DNA of 43,442 nucleotides from the NCBI RefSeq assembly GCF_001428075.1, contig NZ_LMSI01000006.1:112436-155877 (forward strand), in the 5' to 3' direction. The DNA is from Arthrobacter sp. Soil764 (GTDB lineage Bacteria > Actinomycetota > Actinomycetes > Actinomycetales > Micrococcaceae). Within the stretch, counting starts at the first letter, position 1. Each line of letters opens with the position of its first letter. A model generated the notes under the pieces. The model did not search any database, was not told the origin of the DNA, and worked only from the letters and a program-made list of their open reading frames with translations. The position numbers were made by a program, and so were the translations under genes. Below, one piece after another: positions 26,601 through 34,652 of this stretch.

Positions 26601-26681
26601 ACGGAAAAGCCCCCTGGGACTTGAATGGAACCATCGCCGGATCAGCGGCGGTAGTTCTGCAAGTTCTGGGGGTTTTTCCGT
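26601..26681 (+). terminator. Terminator of the dnaK-grpE-dnaJ-hspR operon
   Basis: Arms of 22-23 bases (26601-26623 and 26660-26681) pair with few mismatches. The 3' arm has GGGGG followed by TTTTT, matched by AAAAGCCCCC on the 5' side. A second hairpin (CGCCG at 26635-26639 with CGGCG at 26646-26650) sits inside. The A/T runs on both sides make it usable in either direction. Confidence 0.85.
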
Positions 26682-26720
26682 GTTTACAGATCTCAGCAAA
26701 GCTTCAACCAGGGCCCGGCC

Positions 26721-27119
26721 ATGAGCCCGGGAATGGAATCCGTGGCAGCGTTCAGCAGTTCCGTGCCGGGCCAGATCGTGCTGGCCATCGGCCAGACCAT
26801 TGTGGTGGTCTGCGTCTGCTTCGACATGGTCCGTGAGTTGTCCGTCCCGCGGTCGCACCGGCGCTTTGTGGCCAGTACCGTCTTCCGTACCCTGGCAATC
26901 CCGTCCATCGTGGCCAATGCCATGACCGTCTTTATCGCCCTGGTGGTGTCGTCCTGGGTGGATGTGGTGATGGGCATGTTTGTCCTGGTGGCCATTGTCT
27001 TCCGGTTCCACCACAACCAGGACGAGGACAACTGGTGGAAGGGCAAGGGCAAGAAGCTCGCCCGGTGGGCCCGCCGGCAGTTTGCCGGCAGGACGTCCAC
27101 CGCCCCGGCCATGGGGTGA
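26721..27119 (+). CDS. Small membrane protein of unknown function
   Basis: A 132-residue protein with about three membrane segments (PGQIVLAIGQTIVVVCVCF; FRTLAIPSIVANAMTVFIALVV; WVDVVMGMFVLVAIVFRFH) and a basic cytoplasmic tail containing WWKGKGKKLARWARRQF. The start could be 26721 or the ATG at 26733; neither has a clear ribosome site, and the first is kept. A perfect 14-base hairpin follows the stop, which supports a real transcript. It lies just after the hspR terminator, so it is probably expressed separately. I recognise no family. Confidence 0.65.
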   Translation: MSPGMESVAAFSSSVPGQIVLAIGQTIVVVCVCFDMVRELSVPRSHRRFVASTVFRTLAIPSIVANAMTVFIALVVSSWVDVVMGMFVLVAIVFRFHHNQDEDNWWKGKGKKLARWARRQFAGRTSTAPAMG

Positions 27120-27132
27120 AGCCACACAGCCC

Positions 27133-27171
27133 CGGGAGCCCGGCACTGGCAGGCCGCGTGCCGGGCTCCCG
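27133..27171. terminator. Bidirectional hairpin between the membrane-protein and aldehyde dehydrogenase genes
   Basis: Perfect 14-base GC-rich arms (27133-27146 and 27158-27171) lie between two convergent genes, 13 bases after one stop and 8 bases from the other. There is no clear T run, so it may work as a stable 3' end or a GC-rich terminator. Confidence 0.7.
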
Positions 27172-27179
27172 CGTCAACG

Positions 27180-28589
27180 TCAGCCGTTGATGACCTGCGG
27201 TACGCCCAGGGCTTTGAGGCCTTCGACACCGAATTCGACGCCGTAGCCGGACTGCTTGGCTCCGCCGAAGGGGATGCGGGGGTCCACGGCGCCGTGCCGG
27301 TTGATCCAGACGGTGCCGGCCTGGATGCGGGCCGCGACTTCGCGGGCGGCAGCCAGGTTGGGGGACCACACCGAGGCGCCCAGCCCGACGTCGAGCCCGT
27401 TGGCCTTATCCACCGCTTCATCGATGCTGCTGTAGCGGATGATCGGCAGGGCCGGGCCGAACTGCTCCTCGGCCACCAGCGGGTTGTCGTTGTCGATGTC
27501 CGCCACCAGGGTGGTGGGGTAAAAGAATCCGGGCTGGCTGGTGTCCGGGTTCCCGCCCAGCAGGACGCGTGCCCCGGAAGCCTTGGCCGCCTCCACGAGG
27601 TTCGCCACGACGTCGTACTGTGCCTTGTTCTGCAGCGGGCCCAGCACGTTGGCCTCGTCCAGGCCGTTGCCCATGGGCATCTGCTTGGCGACCGCCACGA
27701 GTTCCTCGCAGACGGCGTCGTAGATGCTGTCGTGGACGTAGAGGCGTTTGAGCGCGGCGCAGGTCTGGCCGGTGTTGAGGAACGCGCCCCAGAAGATGTC
27801 CGTGGCGATGGCCTTGGGATCGGCGTCGGGCAGGACGATGCCGGCGTCGTTGCCGCCCAGTTCCAGGGTGAGCCGCTTGACGGTGTCCGCGGAGGACTTG
27901 ATGATGGCGCGGCCGCCGGCGGTGGAACCGGTGAACATTATCTTGCCGATCGCGGGGTGGTCCGTGAGCCGTGCGCCGACCTCCCGGCCGCAGGAGACCA
28001 CGGACAGGATGCCCTCGGGGAGTTCCTCGTTGAGGACCTTGACCAGGGCCAGGACGCTCAGGGGAGTATTGCCGGACGGCTTGACCACCACGGCGTTGCC
28101 CATGCGCAGGGCCGGGGCCAGCTGCCAGACGGCGATCATTATGGGCCAGTTCCAGGGCCCGATCGCGCCCACCACGCCGATGGGCCGGTGGTGCAGTTCG
28201 GCGCGGGTCTCGCCGTCGTCCACGATGGTTTCGGGTTCCAGGGGCAGGCCGGCGGTGGCGCGGAGCCAGGCGACGCAGGCACCCACTTCAAAGCGGGCGT
28301 TGGGGCCGTTCAGGGGCTTTCCCTGCTCGCGGGAGAGCAGCTGGGCAAGTTCCTCGGCGCAGCGTTCGACGGCGTCCGCCGCCTTCAGGAGCGCGGCGGA
28401 CCGGGCGTCATGGCCCAAGGCAGCCCAGGCGGGCTGGGCGGCGACGGCAGCGGCGACGGCAGACTCAAGGAACTCCAGGCTATGGACGGGTGCTTCGCCT
28501 ACAGCCTCGCCCGTAGCGGGATCAAAGATGGTCCGGCCGGTGCCGGCCGCGGGGGCAATGGACGCGAGGAGTGCATCGTAGGTTTCCAA
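27180..28589 (-). CDS. NAD(P)-dependent aldehyde dehydrogenase
   Basis: A 469-residue ALDH-superfamily enzyme. The cofactor region PWNWPIMIAVWQLAPALRMGN spans 145-165, the glycine motif is FTGSTAGG, the general base is E243 in TLELGGND, and the catalytic cysteine is C277 in NTGQTCAALK. All are intact. It would oxidise an aldehyde to the acid in the cytoplasm. The best start is a TTG at 28589 with GGAG six bases ahead; reading further upstream gives non-family residues. It is divergent from the XRE-cupin gene, and an M20 deacylase and MHS symporter lie beyond, suggesting one catabolic unit. The substrate may be an aminoaldehyde or semialdehyde produced from the transported compound; this is inference. 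Confidence 0.87.
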   Translation of the reverse strand: METYDALLASIAPAAGTGRTIFDPATGEAVGEAPVHSLEFLESAVAAAVAAQPAWAALGHDARSAALLKAADAVERCAEELAQLLSREQGKPLNGPNARFEVGACVAWLRATAGLPLEPETIVDDGETRAELHHRPIGVVGAIGPWNWPIMIAVWQLAPALRMGNAVVVKPSGNTPLSVLALVKVLNEELPEGILSVVSCGREVGARLTDHPAIGKIMFTGSTAGGRAIIKSSADTVKRLTLELGGNDAGIVLPDADPKAIATDIFWGAFLNTGQTCAALKRLYVHDSIYDAVCEELVAVAKQMPMGNGLDEANVLGPLQNKAQYDVVANLVEAAKASGARVLLGGNPDTSQPGFFYPTTLVADIDNDNPLVAEEQFGPALPIIRYSSIDEAVDKANGLDVGLGASVWSPNLAAAREVAARIQAGTVWINRHGAVDPRIPFGGAKQSGYGVEFGVEGLKALGVPQVING

Positions 28590-28770
28590 GGGGTACTCCA
28601 CTTCGAGTAGCAAGGACGCCAGCCGGTCGGCGTAGCGGGTTACTCCCCAGTCTGGGTGCCGGCCTGCCCCGGGCTCTTGTGTTTGTGCGCAGAGCCCTTG
28701 TCCGGGAGCGAACGCCAGTAAAGCGGCCCCGGCGCAGGGCTTTCTGCCCTTGGGGGAGCCGCCGCCCTTG

Positions 28771-28799
28771 TTCATTATGTTGACCATTCCTTCAATGAA
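28771..28799. promoter_or_regulatory. Candidate XRE-cupin operator (site A)
   Basis: TTCATT (28771-28776) and AATGAA (28794-28799) form an inverted repeat about 15 bases before the regulator's start, with ATGTTGAC at 28777-28784 between them. The same two sequence elements recur upstream of the M20 gene. Confidence 0.5.
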
Positions 28800-28814
28800 C
28801 TGGAACATGGGATT

Positions 28815-29429
28815 ATGCATAGCTACACGGCGCACGCTGCCAACGACATTGAACCGCACCGCGTCGACGATCAGGCCGAGCGGGCAATGACGGCGGTCGG
28901 AGCTTTGGTTCTGCAGTTGCGAAAGGACTCCGGCCTCAGCATTGGAAGTTTGGCTGCCGCCGCCGGGCTGAGCCCCGGCCTGCTGAGTCAGATTGAGCGC
29001 GGCCAGGGAAACCCTTCCTTGACCACGTTGATCAAGCTGTCGCAGGCCCTCAAGGTACCCGTCGGGCGGTTTTTCGACACTGGGGACCAGGCTGGCGCAA
29101 TTGTCCGACGCGCGGACCGGAAGCGTCTTGAGGTCGCCGAGGACAACCTGGTGTACGAGCTCCTCACACCCCATATGCACGGACAGCTTGGGATGTTGAG
29201 GGCCCAAATCGGCGCGGGCTGGGACAACAGAGACGCACCGTTCAAGCACCCCGGGGAGGAATGTGTCACCGTGGTGCAGGGCCGGCTGCATGTTTGCGTT
29301 AACGGCGTGGGCTATGACCTTGAGGAGGGCGATTCCCTGACCTACGACTCGTCCCTGCCGCACTGGTACCGGAACCCCACCTCCGAAGACGCAGCCCTGA
29401 TCGGCGCTATGACGCCGCCCACCTTCTGA
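28815..29429 (+). CDS. XRE-family regulator with C-terminal cupin domain
   Basis: A 204-residue regulator. The XRE helix-turn-helix spans about 31-87 (LVLQLRKDSGLSIGSLAAAAGLSPGLLSQIERGQGNPSLTTL in order). A cupin domain covers about 120-200, with FKHPGEECVTVVQGRLHVCVNG and LEEGDSLTYDSSLPHWYRN. This two-domain layout is typical of regulators such as PuuR, which sense a small catabolite through the cupin. The neighbours (aldehyde dehydrogenase divergent, then deacylase and symporter) look like its regulon. No ribosome site stands out before the ATG at 28815. Two intergenic copies of shared motifs support control of both flanking units. Confidence 0.87.
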   Translation: MHSYTAHAANDIEPHRVDDQAERAMTAVGALVLQLRKDSGLSIGSLAAAAGLSPGLLSQIERGQGNPSLTTLIKLSQALKVPVGRFFDTGDQAGAIVRRADRKRLEVAEDNLVYELLTPHMHGQLGMLRAQIGAGWDNRDAPFKHPGEECVTVVQGRLHVCVNGVGYDLEEGDSLTYDSSLPHWYRNPTSEDAALIGAMTPPTF

Positions 29430-29444
29430 GCATCAACCCCTACG

Positions 29445-29481
29445 TTCATTAAAATGAATAAAACCACTTTAAAATGTTGAC
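29445..29481. promoter_or_regulatory. Candidate XRE-cupin operator (site B) and promoter of the M20-MHS operon
   Basis: TTCATT-AA-AATGAA (29445-29458) is a perfect inverted repeat, followed by ATGTTGAC (29474-29481), which carries a -35-like TTGAC. An AT-rich TAAATA about 15-17 bases further on may be the -10. Both motifs are shared with site A at 28771. Confidence 0.5.
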
Positions 29482-29617
29482 TCTCACGCGATATCCATAA
29501 ATACTGGAAGGGATGTGGCCTGCGCCTCAGTTCTTCTGGCGGGGCCCTCGGACTTTGAAGCCGTGTACTGCGGCAGTATTGCTCTTCTCCTTCTCCCTGA
29601 ATCCAAGGACCCTTCCA

Positions 29618-30844
29618 GTGACGACCCTTGCCCCGGCCTCTGCCAAACCAACCCCGAGTGCCCCGACAGCACCCACCCTTGAATGGGTCAACAAGCTCGT
29701 CTCCTTCGACACCACCAGCCGGAACTCCAACCGTCCGATGATCCAGGCCATGGCGGACGAACTCGCCGCCCGCGGCCTGTCACCCGTTGTCCTGCCGAAC
29801 CCCGAGGGAACCAAAGCCAACCTGTTTGCTACCATCCCCGCGCGGGATGGTTCAGTTACGGGCGGAATCATGCTCGCCGGCCACACCGACGTCGTCCCCG
29901 TGGACGGCCAGGACTGGGCCAGCGAACCGTTTTCGCCTGAGATCCGTGAGGGCAAGCTCTACGGCCGCGGAACCACGGACATGAAGGCCTTCAGCGGCGC
30001 GGTCCTGGGTGTCCTGCCCGAATTCCTGTCCCGTCCCCTGCTCGAGCCGCTCCACCTCGCCTGGACCTACGATGAAGAAGTCGGCTGCCACGGTGCTGTT
30101 GCCCTCGTGCGGGAACTGGACGCATGGGGCATCCGGCCGCGGCTGTGTTTTGTGGGCGAACCAACCAGCATGCGTGCGGTATCGGCACACAAAAGCAGCC
30201 AGCTTTACCGCGTTACGGTCAGCGGACTGGCCGCCCACTCATCGATGACGCCCGCCGGCGTCAACGCGATTGAGTACGCAGCCCGGTCTATTGCCTTTAT
30301 TCGTTCGCTCGCTGACGATTACCGGATCTCCGGCCCATTCGACGAAAGCTTCGTGGTTCCGTACACCACGGCAAATGTCGGCGTGGTTTCCGGCGGTGCT
30401 GCCGTGAACACCGTGGCCGAAAAGTGCGAGTTCGAATTCGAGTTCCGGACCATTCCATGTGACGATCCAAAGTCCTTTATTTCCCGGATTGAGGACCAGA
30501 TCGCGATCCTGCGGGCCGAGATGCAGTTGGAAAACGCCGCTGCGGATATCTGCATGACACCGCTGGGCGCTGTTCCCGGGCTCAGCCCGCAGGGCACCCG
30601 CGCCGCGCTTGAACTGGCGCAGGCGTTGACGGGCAACGACGCCGAGGAGACCGTTGTCTACGCCACCGAAGCAGGCATCTTCCAGAGGGCCGGAATCGAC
30701 GCGGTGGTCTGCGGTCCGGGCAGCATGGAGCAGGGCCACACTGCCAACGAATACATAGAACTCACCCAGATCGCCGCCTGCGAGGAGTTCCTGCACAACC
30801 TCGCCGTACACCTCTCTACTACTGAACGGAACGAACAGCGATGA
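29618..30844 (+). CDS. M20-family deacylase, acetylornithine deacetylase (ArgE) type
   Basis: A 408-residue zinc peptidase of the ArgE/DapE type. Metal and catalytic residues are in place: AGHTDVVPVDG with H89 and D91, the bridging D121 in GRGTTDMKAF, DEEVGCHG at 152-159 and FVGEPT. A dimerisation insert follows (VSGLAAHSSMTPAGVNAIEY), and the last motif is CGPGSMEQGHTANEYI. It would hydrolyse an N-acetyl or related N-acyl amino acid. The GTG at 29618 has AAGGA eight bases ahead; open codons upstream do not look coding. The MHS symporter overlaps its stop by four bases. The linkage to transporter, regulator and ALDH argues for a catabolic rather than arginine-biosynthetic job. Confidence 0.88.
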   Translation: MTTLAPASAKPTPSAPTAPTLEWVNKLVSFDTTSRNSNRPMIQAMADELAARGLSPVVLPNPEGTKANLFATIPARDGSVTGGIMLAGHTDVVPVDGQDWASEPFSPEIREGKLYGRGTTDMKAFSGAVLGVLPEFLSRPLLEPLHLAWTYDEEVGCHGAVALVRELDAWGIRPRLCFVGEPTSMRAVSAHKSSQLYRVTVSGLAAHSSMTPAGVNAIEYAARSIAFIRSLADDYRISGPFDESFVVPYTTANVGVVSGGAAVNTVAEKCEFEFEFRTIPCDDPKSFISRIEDQIAILRAEMQLENAAADICMTPLGAVPGLSPQGTRAALELAQALTGNDAEETVVYATEAGIFQRAGIDAVVCGPGSMEQGHTANEYIELTQIAACEEFLHNLAVHLSTTERNEQR

Positions 30845-32160
30845 GCCACGAAGCCACAAGCGTCGGGCGGGGTCCCGTAACGCCGGAAGCCCTGACCCCA
30901 GCTGCCGGTGCGGCTGAACTGAAGAACGCCAAGAAAGCAGTCGTTGCTGCGGCTATCGGCAATGGTTTGGAATGGTTCGACCTCATCGTCTACGGCACTT
31001 TCGCGGTTACCATCTCCAAGCTGTTTTTCCCCACCACCAATGAGACCGCCTCGCTGTTGTTGACGTTCGCTTCCTTTGGAGTGTCTTTCATCATGCGCCC
31101 GCTCGGCGGCATCATCATCGGCCGCTACGCCGACCGTGCCGGCCGCAAGGCCGGCATGATGGTCTCCATCCTGGTCATGTTCATCGGCACCCTGCTCATT
31201 GTTCTCGCGCCCACAGCGGTCGCCATCGGGATCACCGCGAGTATCCTCGTGCTCGTGGCCCGCCTCCTGCAGGGGTTTGCGACCGGCGGGGAGTTCGGCA
31301 CGGCCACGGCCTACCTCATCGAGTACGCCCCGAACCGCAAGGCGTTTTACGCGAGCTGGCAGGTGGCAACGCAGGGCACAGGCATACTGCTGGCCGGAAT
31401 CTTCGGTTTCGTATTGAACACCTACCTCAGCGTTCAGTCCCTTGAATCCTGGGGCTGGCGGCTCCCGTTCATTTTCGCCCTGGCCATCGGACCCGTTGGC
31501 TGGTACATCCGCTCGAAAATGAAGGAAACCCCGGAGTTCATGGCCACGGAGCGGTCCGAGGCGCCACTGAAGGAAACACTCATCGGCAACGGCGGCCGGC
31601 TGTGGGCAATCGTAGGCGTCGTGTCCCTGGGTTCTGTGGGCGTCTACATTGCGCTGTTCATGCCCACCTATGCGATCGTCAATCTCGGCATGCCCAAGAC
31701 TGCGGCGTTCGTCTCCACCCTCATCTTCGGAGTTGTCATGAGCATCGGCTCGCCCTTCATCGGAATGCTTGCCGACAAGGCCGGGCCGGCCCGGGTTATG
31801 ACGTGGGCTGCTGTCGGAACCATCCTCGTCGGTATCCCGGCGTTCCTGATGCTCATGGCTGCCCCCGCCCTGCCCATGATGATTCTGGTGGAATCGATCC
31901 TTTCGGTCCTGGCTACGGCCTACTTCGCCCCGCTGCCGGCAATCATGTCTTCAATGTTCCCGGCACGCATCCGCTCGACCGGACTTTCCCTCGGATACAA
32001 CATCGGAGTCACGGTGTTCGGCGGGTTCGCTCCCTTTATCCTCACCTGGCTCATCGACAGGACCGGTTCCCTCCTGGTCCCCGGCTACTACCTTGTGTTT
32101 GTCGCCGCAATCGCTACCGTCAGCCTCGCTATTGCGCGGAAAGTATTCCGGCAGGCCTAA
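30841..32160 (+). CDS. MFS transporter, metabolite:H+ symporter (MHS) family
   Basis: A 439-residue membrane transporter. The MHS hallmark AAAIGNGLEWFDLIVYGTFA spans 37-54 in TM1. TM2 with FIMRPLGGIIIGRYADRAGRKAGM gives motif A, and RLLQGFATGGEFGTATAYLIEYAPNRKAFYASW is typical of citrate/ProP/shikimate-type symporters. There are twelve membrane segments. It would import an organic acid or amino-acid-like compound with protons. The ATG overlaps the M20 stop (ATGA), so the pair is translationally coupled. The imported compound is probably the deacylase substrate. A 108-base palindrome follows its stop. Confidence 0.9.
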   Translation: MSHEATSVGRGPVTPEALTPAAGAAELKNAKKAVVAAAIGNGLEWFDLIVYGTFAVTISKLFFPTTNETASLLLTFASFGVSFIMRPLGGIIIGRYADRAGRKAGMMVSILVMFIGTLLIVLAPTAVAIGITASILVLVARLLQGFATGGEFGTATAYLIEYAPNRKAFYASWQVATQGTGILLAGIFGFVLNTYLSVQSLESWGWRLPFIFALAIGPVGWYIRSKMKETPEFMATERSEAPLKETLIGNGGRLWAIVGVVSLGSVGVYIALFMPTYAIVNLGMPKTAAFVSTLIFGVVMSIGSPFIGMLADKAGPARVMTWAAVGTILVGIPAFLMLMAAPALPMMILVESILSVLATAYFAPLPAIMSSMFPARIRSTGLSLGYNIGVTVFGGFAPFILTWLIDRTGSLLVPGYYLVFVAAIATVSLAIARKVFRQA

Positions 32161-32178
32161 AACGCCATCTTGGCTGTA

Positions 32179-32286
32179 ACGGCGTCACGCGGAGCATGCT
32201 TTTAGCCACCTGAACGACGCGGGATCCCTGATTTCCGGGGTCCCGCCGCCGAAGGTGGGCCGAAAGCATGCCCTGCGTGACGCCGT
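32179..32286. repeat. Near-perfect 108-base palindrome between convergent genes
   Basis: Arms at 32179-32211 and 32253-32286 (33-34 bases) pair with only a few mismatches. An inner hairpin (32219-32228 with 32237-32246) fills the middle. The element lies between the stops of the MHS transporter and the semialdehyde dehydrogenase genes. It may be a bidirectional terminator or a small non-autonomous repeat; there is no T run and no clear target duplication. Confidence 0.88.
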
Positions 32287-32303
32287 CGGGCGTCTCTGCC
32301 TAT

Positions 32304-33809
32304 CTAGTCCGCGTATGGGTCGGCGATGCCGATGTATTGGGTGGTGGTGTATTCGGCGATGCCTTCGGACCCGCCTTCGCGGCCGAGGCCGGATTGTTTG
32401 ACGCCGCCGAAGGGTGCTGCTGCGTTGGAGATGACGCCGGCGTTGAAGCCGACCATGCCGAACTCGATCTGCTCCGCCACGCGGAGGAGGCGGTTGAAGT
32501 CGCGGCTGTAGAGGTAGGAGGCGAGGCCGTACTCGGTGTTGTTGGCGAGCCGGATGGCGTCTTCTTCGGTGCTGAAGGTGGTGACGGGGGCGACGGGGCC
32601 GAAGATCTCGTGGCCCAGGATCGCGGCGTCGTTGGGCACGTCGGCCAGCACGGTGGGCTGGTAGAAGTAGCCGGGACCGTCCACGGGTGCCCCGCCGGTC
32701 ACGGCTGTGGCTCCGGCGTCGACGGCGGCAGCCACCAGGGCGTGCACGTCATCCCGGGCGCCGGCGTCGATGAGCGGCCCCACTTTCGTGTCCGGTTCGG
32801 TGCCCCGGCCGGTGGCCAGGGCGCCCATGGCTCCGGCGAACTTTCGGGTAAATTCCTGAGCCACGGATTCATGGACGAGAAACCTGTTGGCAGCGGTGCA
32901 GGCTTCGCCCATGTTCCGCATCTTGGCGGCCATCGCCCCTTCGACGGCGGCGTCGAGGTCGGCGTCCTCGAAGACGATGAAGGGTGCGTTACCACCCAAC
33001 TCCATGGAGGTGCGCAGGACGTTCTGCGCGGCGTCGGCCATCAGGCGTTTGCCCACCGGGGTGGAGCCGGTGAAGGAGACCTTGCGGAGCCGGGAGTCCT
33101 TCAGCAGTGGCCCTGAGATCCCGGAGGCGGAGGAGGAGGCGACGACGTTCAGGACCCCGGGCGGGAGGCCGGCGTCGAGCATGGTCTGCGCGAAGTACTG
33201 CGCAGTTACCGGGGTGAGCTTGGCGGGCTTGAGGACCATGGTGCAGCCGGCGGCGACGGCGGGGGCCACCTTGCGGGTGGCCATGGCCAGCGGGAAGTTC
33301 CAGGGAGTGATGAGCAGGCAGGGTCCGACGGGTTTGTGCTGGACGAGGATCTTGTTCCTGCCCTCGGGGGTGGTGAGGTAGCGGCCGTAGTCGCGGACTG
33401 TTTCTTCGGAGAACCAGCGCAGGAACTCGGCGCCATAAACCACTTCGCCTCGGGCTTCGGCCAGGGGTTTGCCCATTTCCAGGGTCATCAGCAGGGCGAA
33501 GTCCTCGGCCCGTTCGGTGACCAGGTCAAAGGCCTGGCGCAGGATCTCGGCGCGTACCCGGGGTGCGGTCCGAGCCCAGGACGCCTGGACGGCGTCGGCC
33601 GCGTCCAGCGCGGCGACGGCGTCGTCGCTGGTGGCGGAGGCGAGGGTGGCGATCACCTCGCCAGTGGCGGGGTCGTGCACGTCGAACGTGCCGCCGTCGG
33701 ACGCCTCTACCCACTTCCCGTTGATCAGCAGCCCGGTGGGCACGGAAGCCAGCAACGATGCTTCACGCTCCGGTGAGATGGCAGGGGAAAGCGCGGAAGT
33801 AACTGTCAT
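32304..33809 (-). CDS. gabD: Succinate-semialdehyde dehydrogenase
   Basis: A 501-residue ALDH with general base E270 in SMELGGNAP and catalytic C304 in NMGEACTAANRF. The cofactor region LITPWNFPLAMATRKVAPA and the C-terminal PFGGVKQSGLGREGGSEGIAEY are typical of GabD-type enzymes. It is the last gene of the hpa operon, 27 bases after hpaI. HpaI releases succinate semialdehyde, so this enzyme would complete the pathway to succinate. AAAGGA precedes the ATG at 33809. The substrate call rests on similarity and on context together; related semialdehydes are possible. Confidence 0.88.
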   Translation of the reverse strand: MTVTSALSPAISPEREASLLASVPTGLLINGKWVEASDGGTFDVHDPATGEVIATLASATSDDAVAALDAADAVQASWARTAPRVRAEILRQAFDLVTERAEDFALLMTLEMGKPLAEARGEVVYGAEFLRWFSEETVRDYGRYLTTPEGRNKILVQHKPVGPCLLITPWNFPLAMATRKVAPAVAAGCTMVLKPAKLTPVTAQYFAQTMLDAGLPPGVLNVVASSSASGISGPLLKDSRLRKVSFTGSTPVGKRLMADAAQNVLRTSMELGGNAPFIVFEDADLDAAVEGAMAAKMRNMGEACTAANRFLVHESVAQEFTRKFAGAMGALATGRGTEPDTKVGPLIDAGARDDVHALVAAAVDAGATAVTGGAPVDGPGYFYQPTVLADVPNDAAILGHEIFGPVAPVTTFSTEEDAIRLANNTEYGLASYLYSRDFNRLLRVAEQIEFGMVGFNAGVISNAAAPFGGVKQSGLGREGGSEGIAEYTTTQYIGIADPYAD

Positions 33810-33836
33810 GGAAGAAGTCCTTTGGGAAGGGGAAGG

Positions 33837-34652
33837 TCAGTAGCTGGCGGGGGTGCCGCCGTCGGCCTGGGGGATGTACTGGGCGGCGAGGGCTTCGGAA
33901 CCGCGGGCGAGGACTGAAACGTCCGCGCCCACCAGGATGAAGCCGGCGCCGTTGTCCAGATAGTGCCGGGCCGTGGCGGGGGAGAAGGCGTTCACGCCGG
34001 CAGGCTTGCCGGCTGCCTTGGCAGCGGAGAGGCAGTGTTCGACGGCGGCGCGCACTTCGGGGTGTTCCTGCTGTCCCAGCAGGCCCATGGAGGCTGCGAG
34101 GTCGGACGGGCCGACGAAGATGGCGTCCACGCCGTCGACTTTGAGGATGTCCTCCACAGCCTCGACGGCCGCCGTCGACTCGATCTGGACGGTGACGCTG
34201 ATGGTTTCATTGGCCCGGGCGAGGTAGTCCGGGACACGGTTCCAGCGGGCGGCGCGGGCCAAAGCCGAACCTACGCCGCGGACGCCCTGCGGCGGGTAGC
34301 GGGTGGCCGCAACAGCCGCCTCCGCTTCCGCCACCGAGTCGACCATGGGGATGAGCAGGTTCTGCACGCCCAGGTCCAGGTACTGCTTGATCACAACGGT
34401 GTCGTTCACGGGCGGCCTGACCATGGTGTGCACCGGGTAGCCGTGGATGGCCTGCAGCTGCGCCAGGATGGATTCGAGCCCGTTGGGGCTGTGCTCGGCG
34501 TCCACCAGGAGCCAGTCCAGGCCGGACCCTGCGCAGAGCTCGGCGATCAGCGGGCTGCCGGAGCACACCCACATTCCGGCCAGCGGCCGGCCTGCTCCAC
34601 CCTTTTGCGCGGCCAGGGCGGACCGGAAGGTGTCCTCTACTCGAAACGGCAT
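33837..34652 (-). CDS. hpaI: 4-hydroxy-2-oxoheptane-1,7-dioate aldolase
   Basis: A 271-residue class II (metal-dependent) aldolase of the HpaI/HpcH family. The active-site residues line up with E. coli HpaI at a constant offset of nine: H54 (DAEHSPNG), R79 (VRPPVND), E158 (VQIES) and D184 (VGPSDLAASMG). It cleaves the C7 hydroxy-oxo-diacid to pyruvate and succinate semialdehyde. The ATG at 34652 overlaps the hpaH end by 16 bases, with GGGGAG six bases ahead. It is followed by the semialdehyde dehydrogenase, which uses its product. Confidence 0.93.
   Translation of the reverse strand: MPFRVEDTFRSALAAQKGGAGRPLAGMWVCSGSPLIAELCAGSGLDWLLVDAEHSPNGLESILAQLQAIHGYPVHTMVRPPVNDTVVIKQYLDLGVQNLLIPMVDSVAEAEAAVAATRYPPQGVRGVGSALARAARWNRVPDYLARANETISVTVQIESTAAVEAVEDILKVDGVDAIFVGPSDLAASMGLLGQQEHPEVRAAVEHCLSAAKAAGKPAGVNAFSPATARHYLDNGAGFILVGADVSVLARGSEALAAQYIPQADGGTPASY

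Noticed and set aside
28590..29363. N-terminal extension of the aldehyde dehydrogenase by about 258 codons
   Set aside because: The upstream frame runs through the intergenic region and antisense to the XRE-cupin gene; the ALDH family similarity begins at the TTG start.
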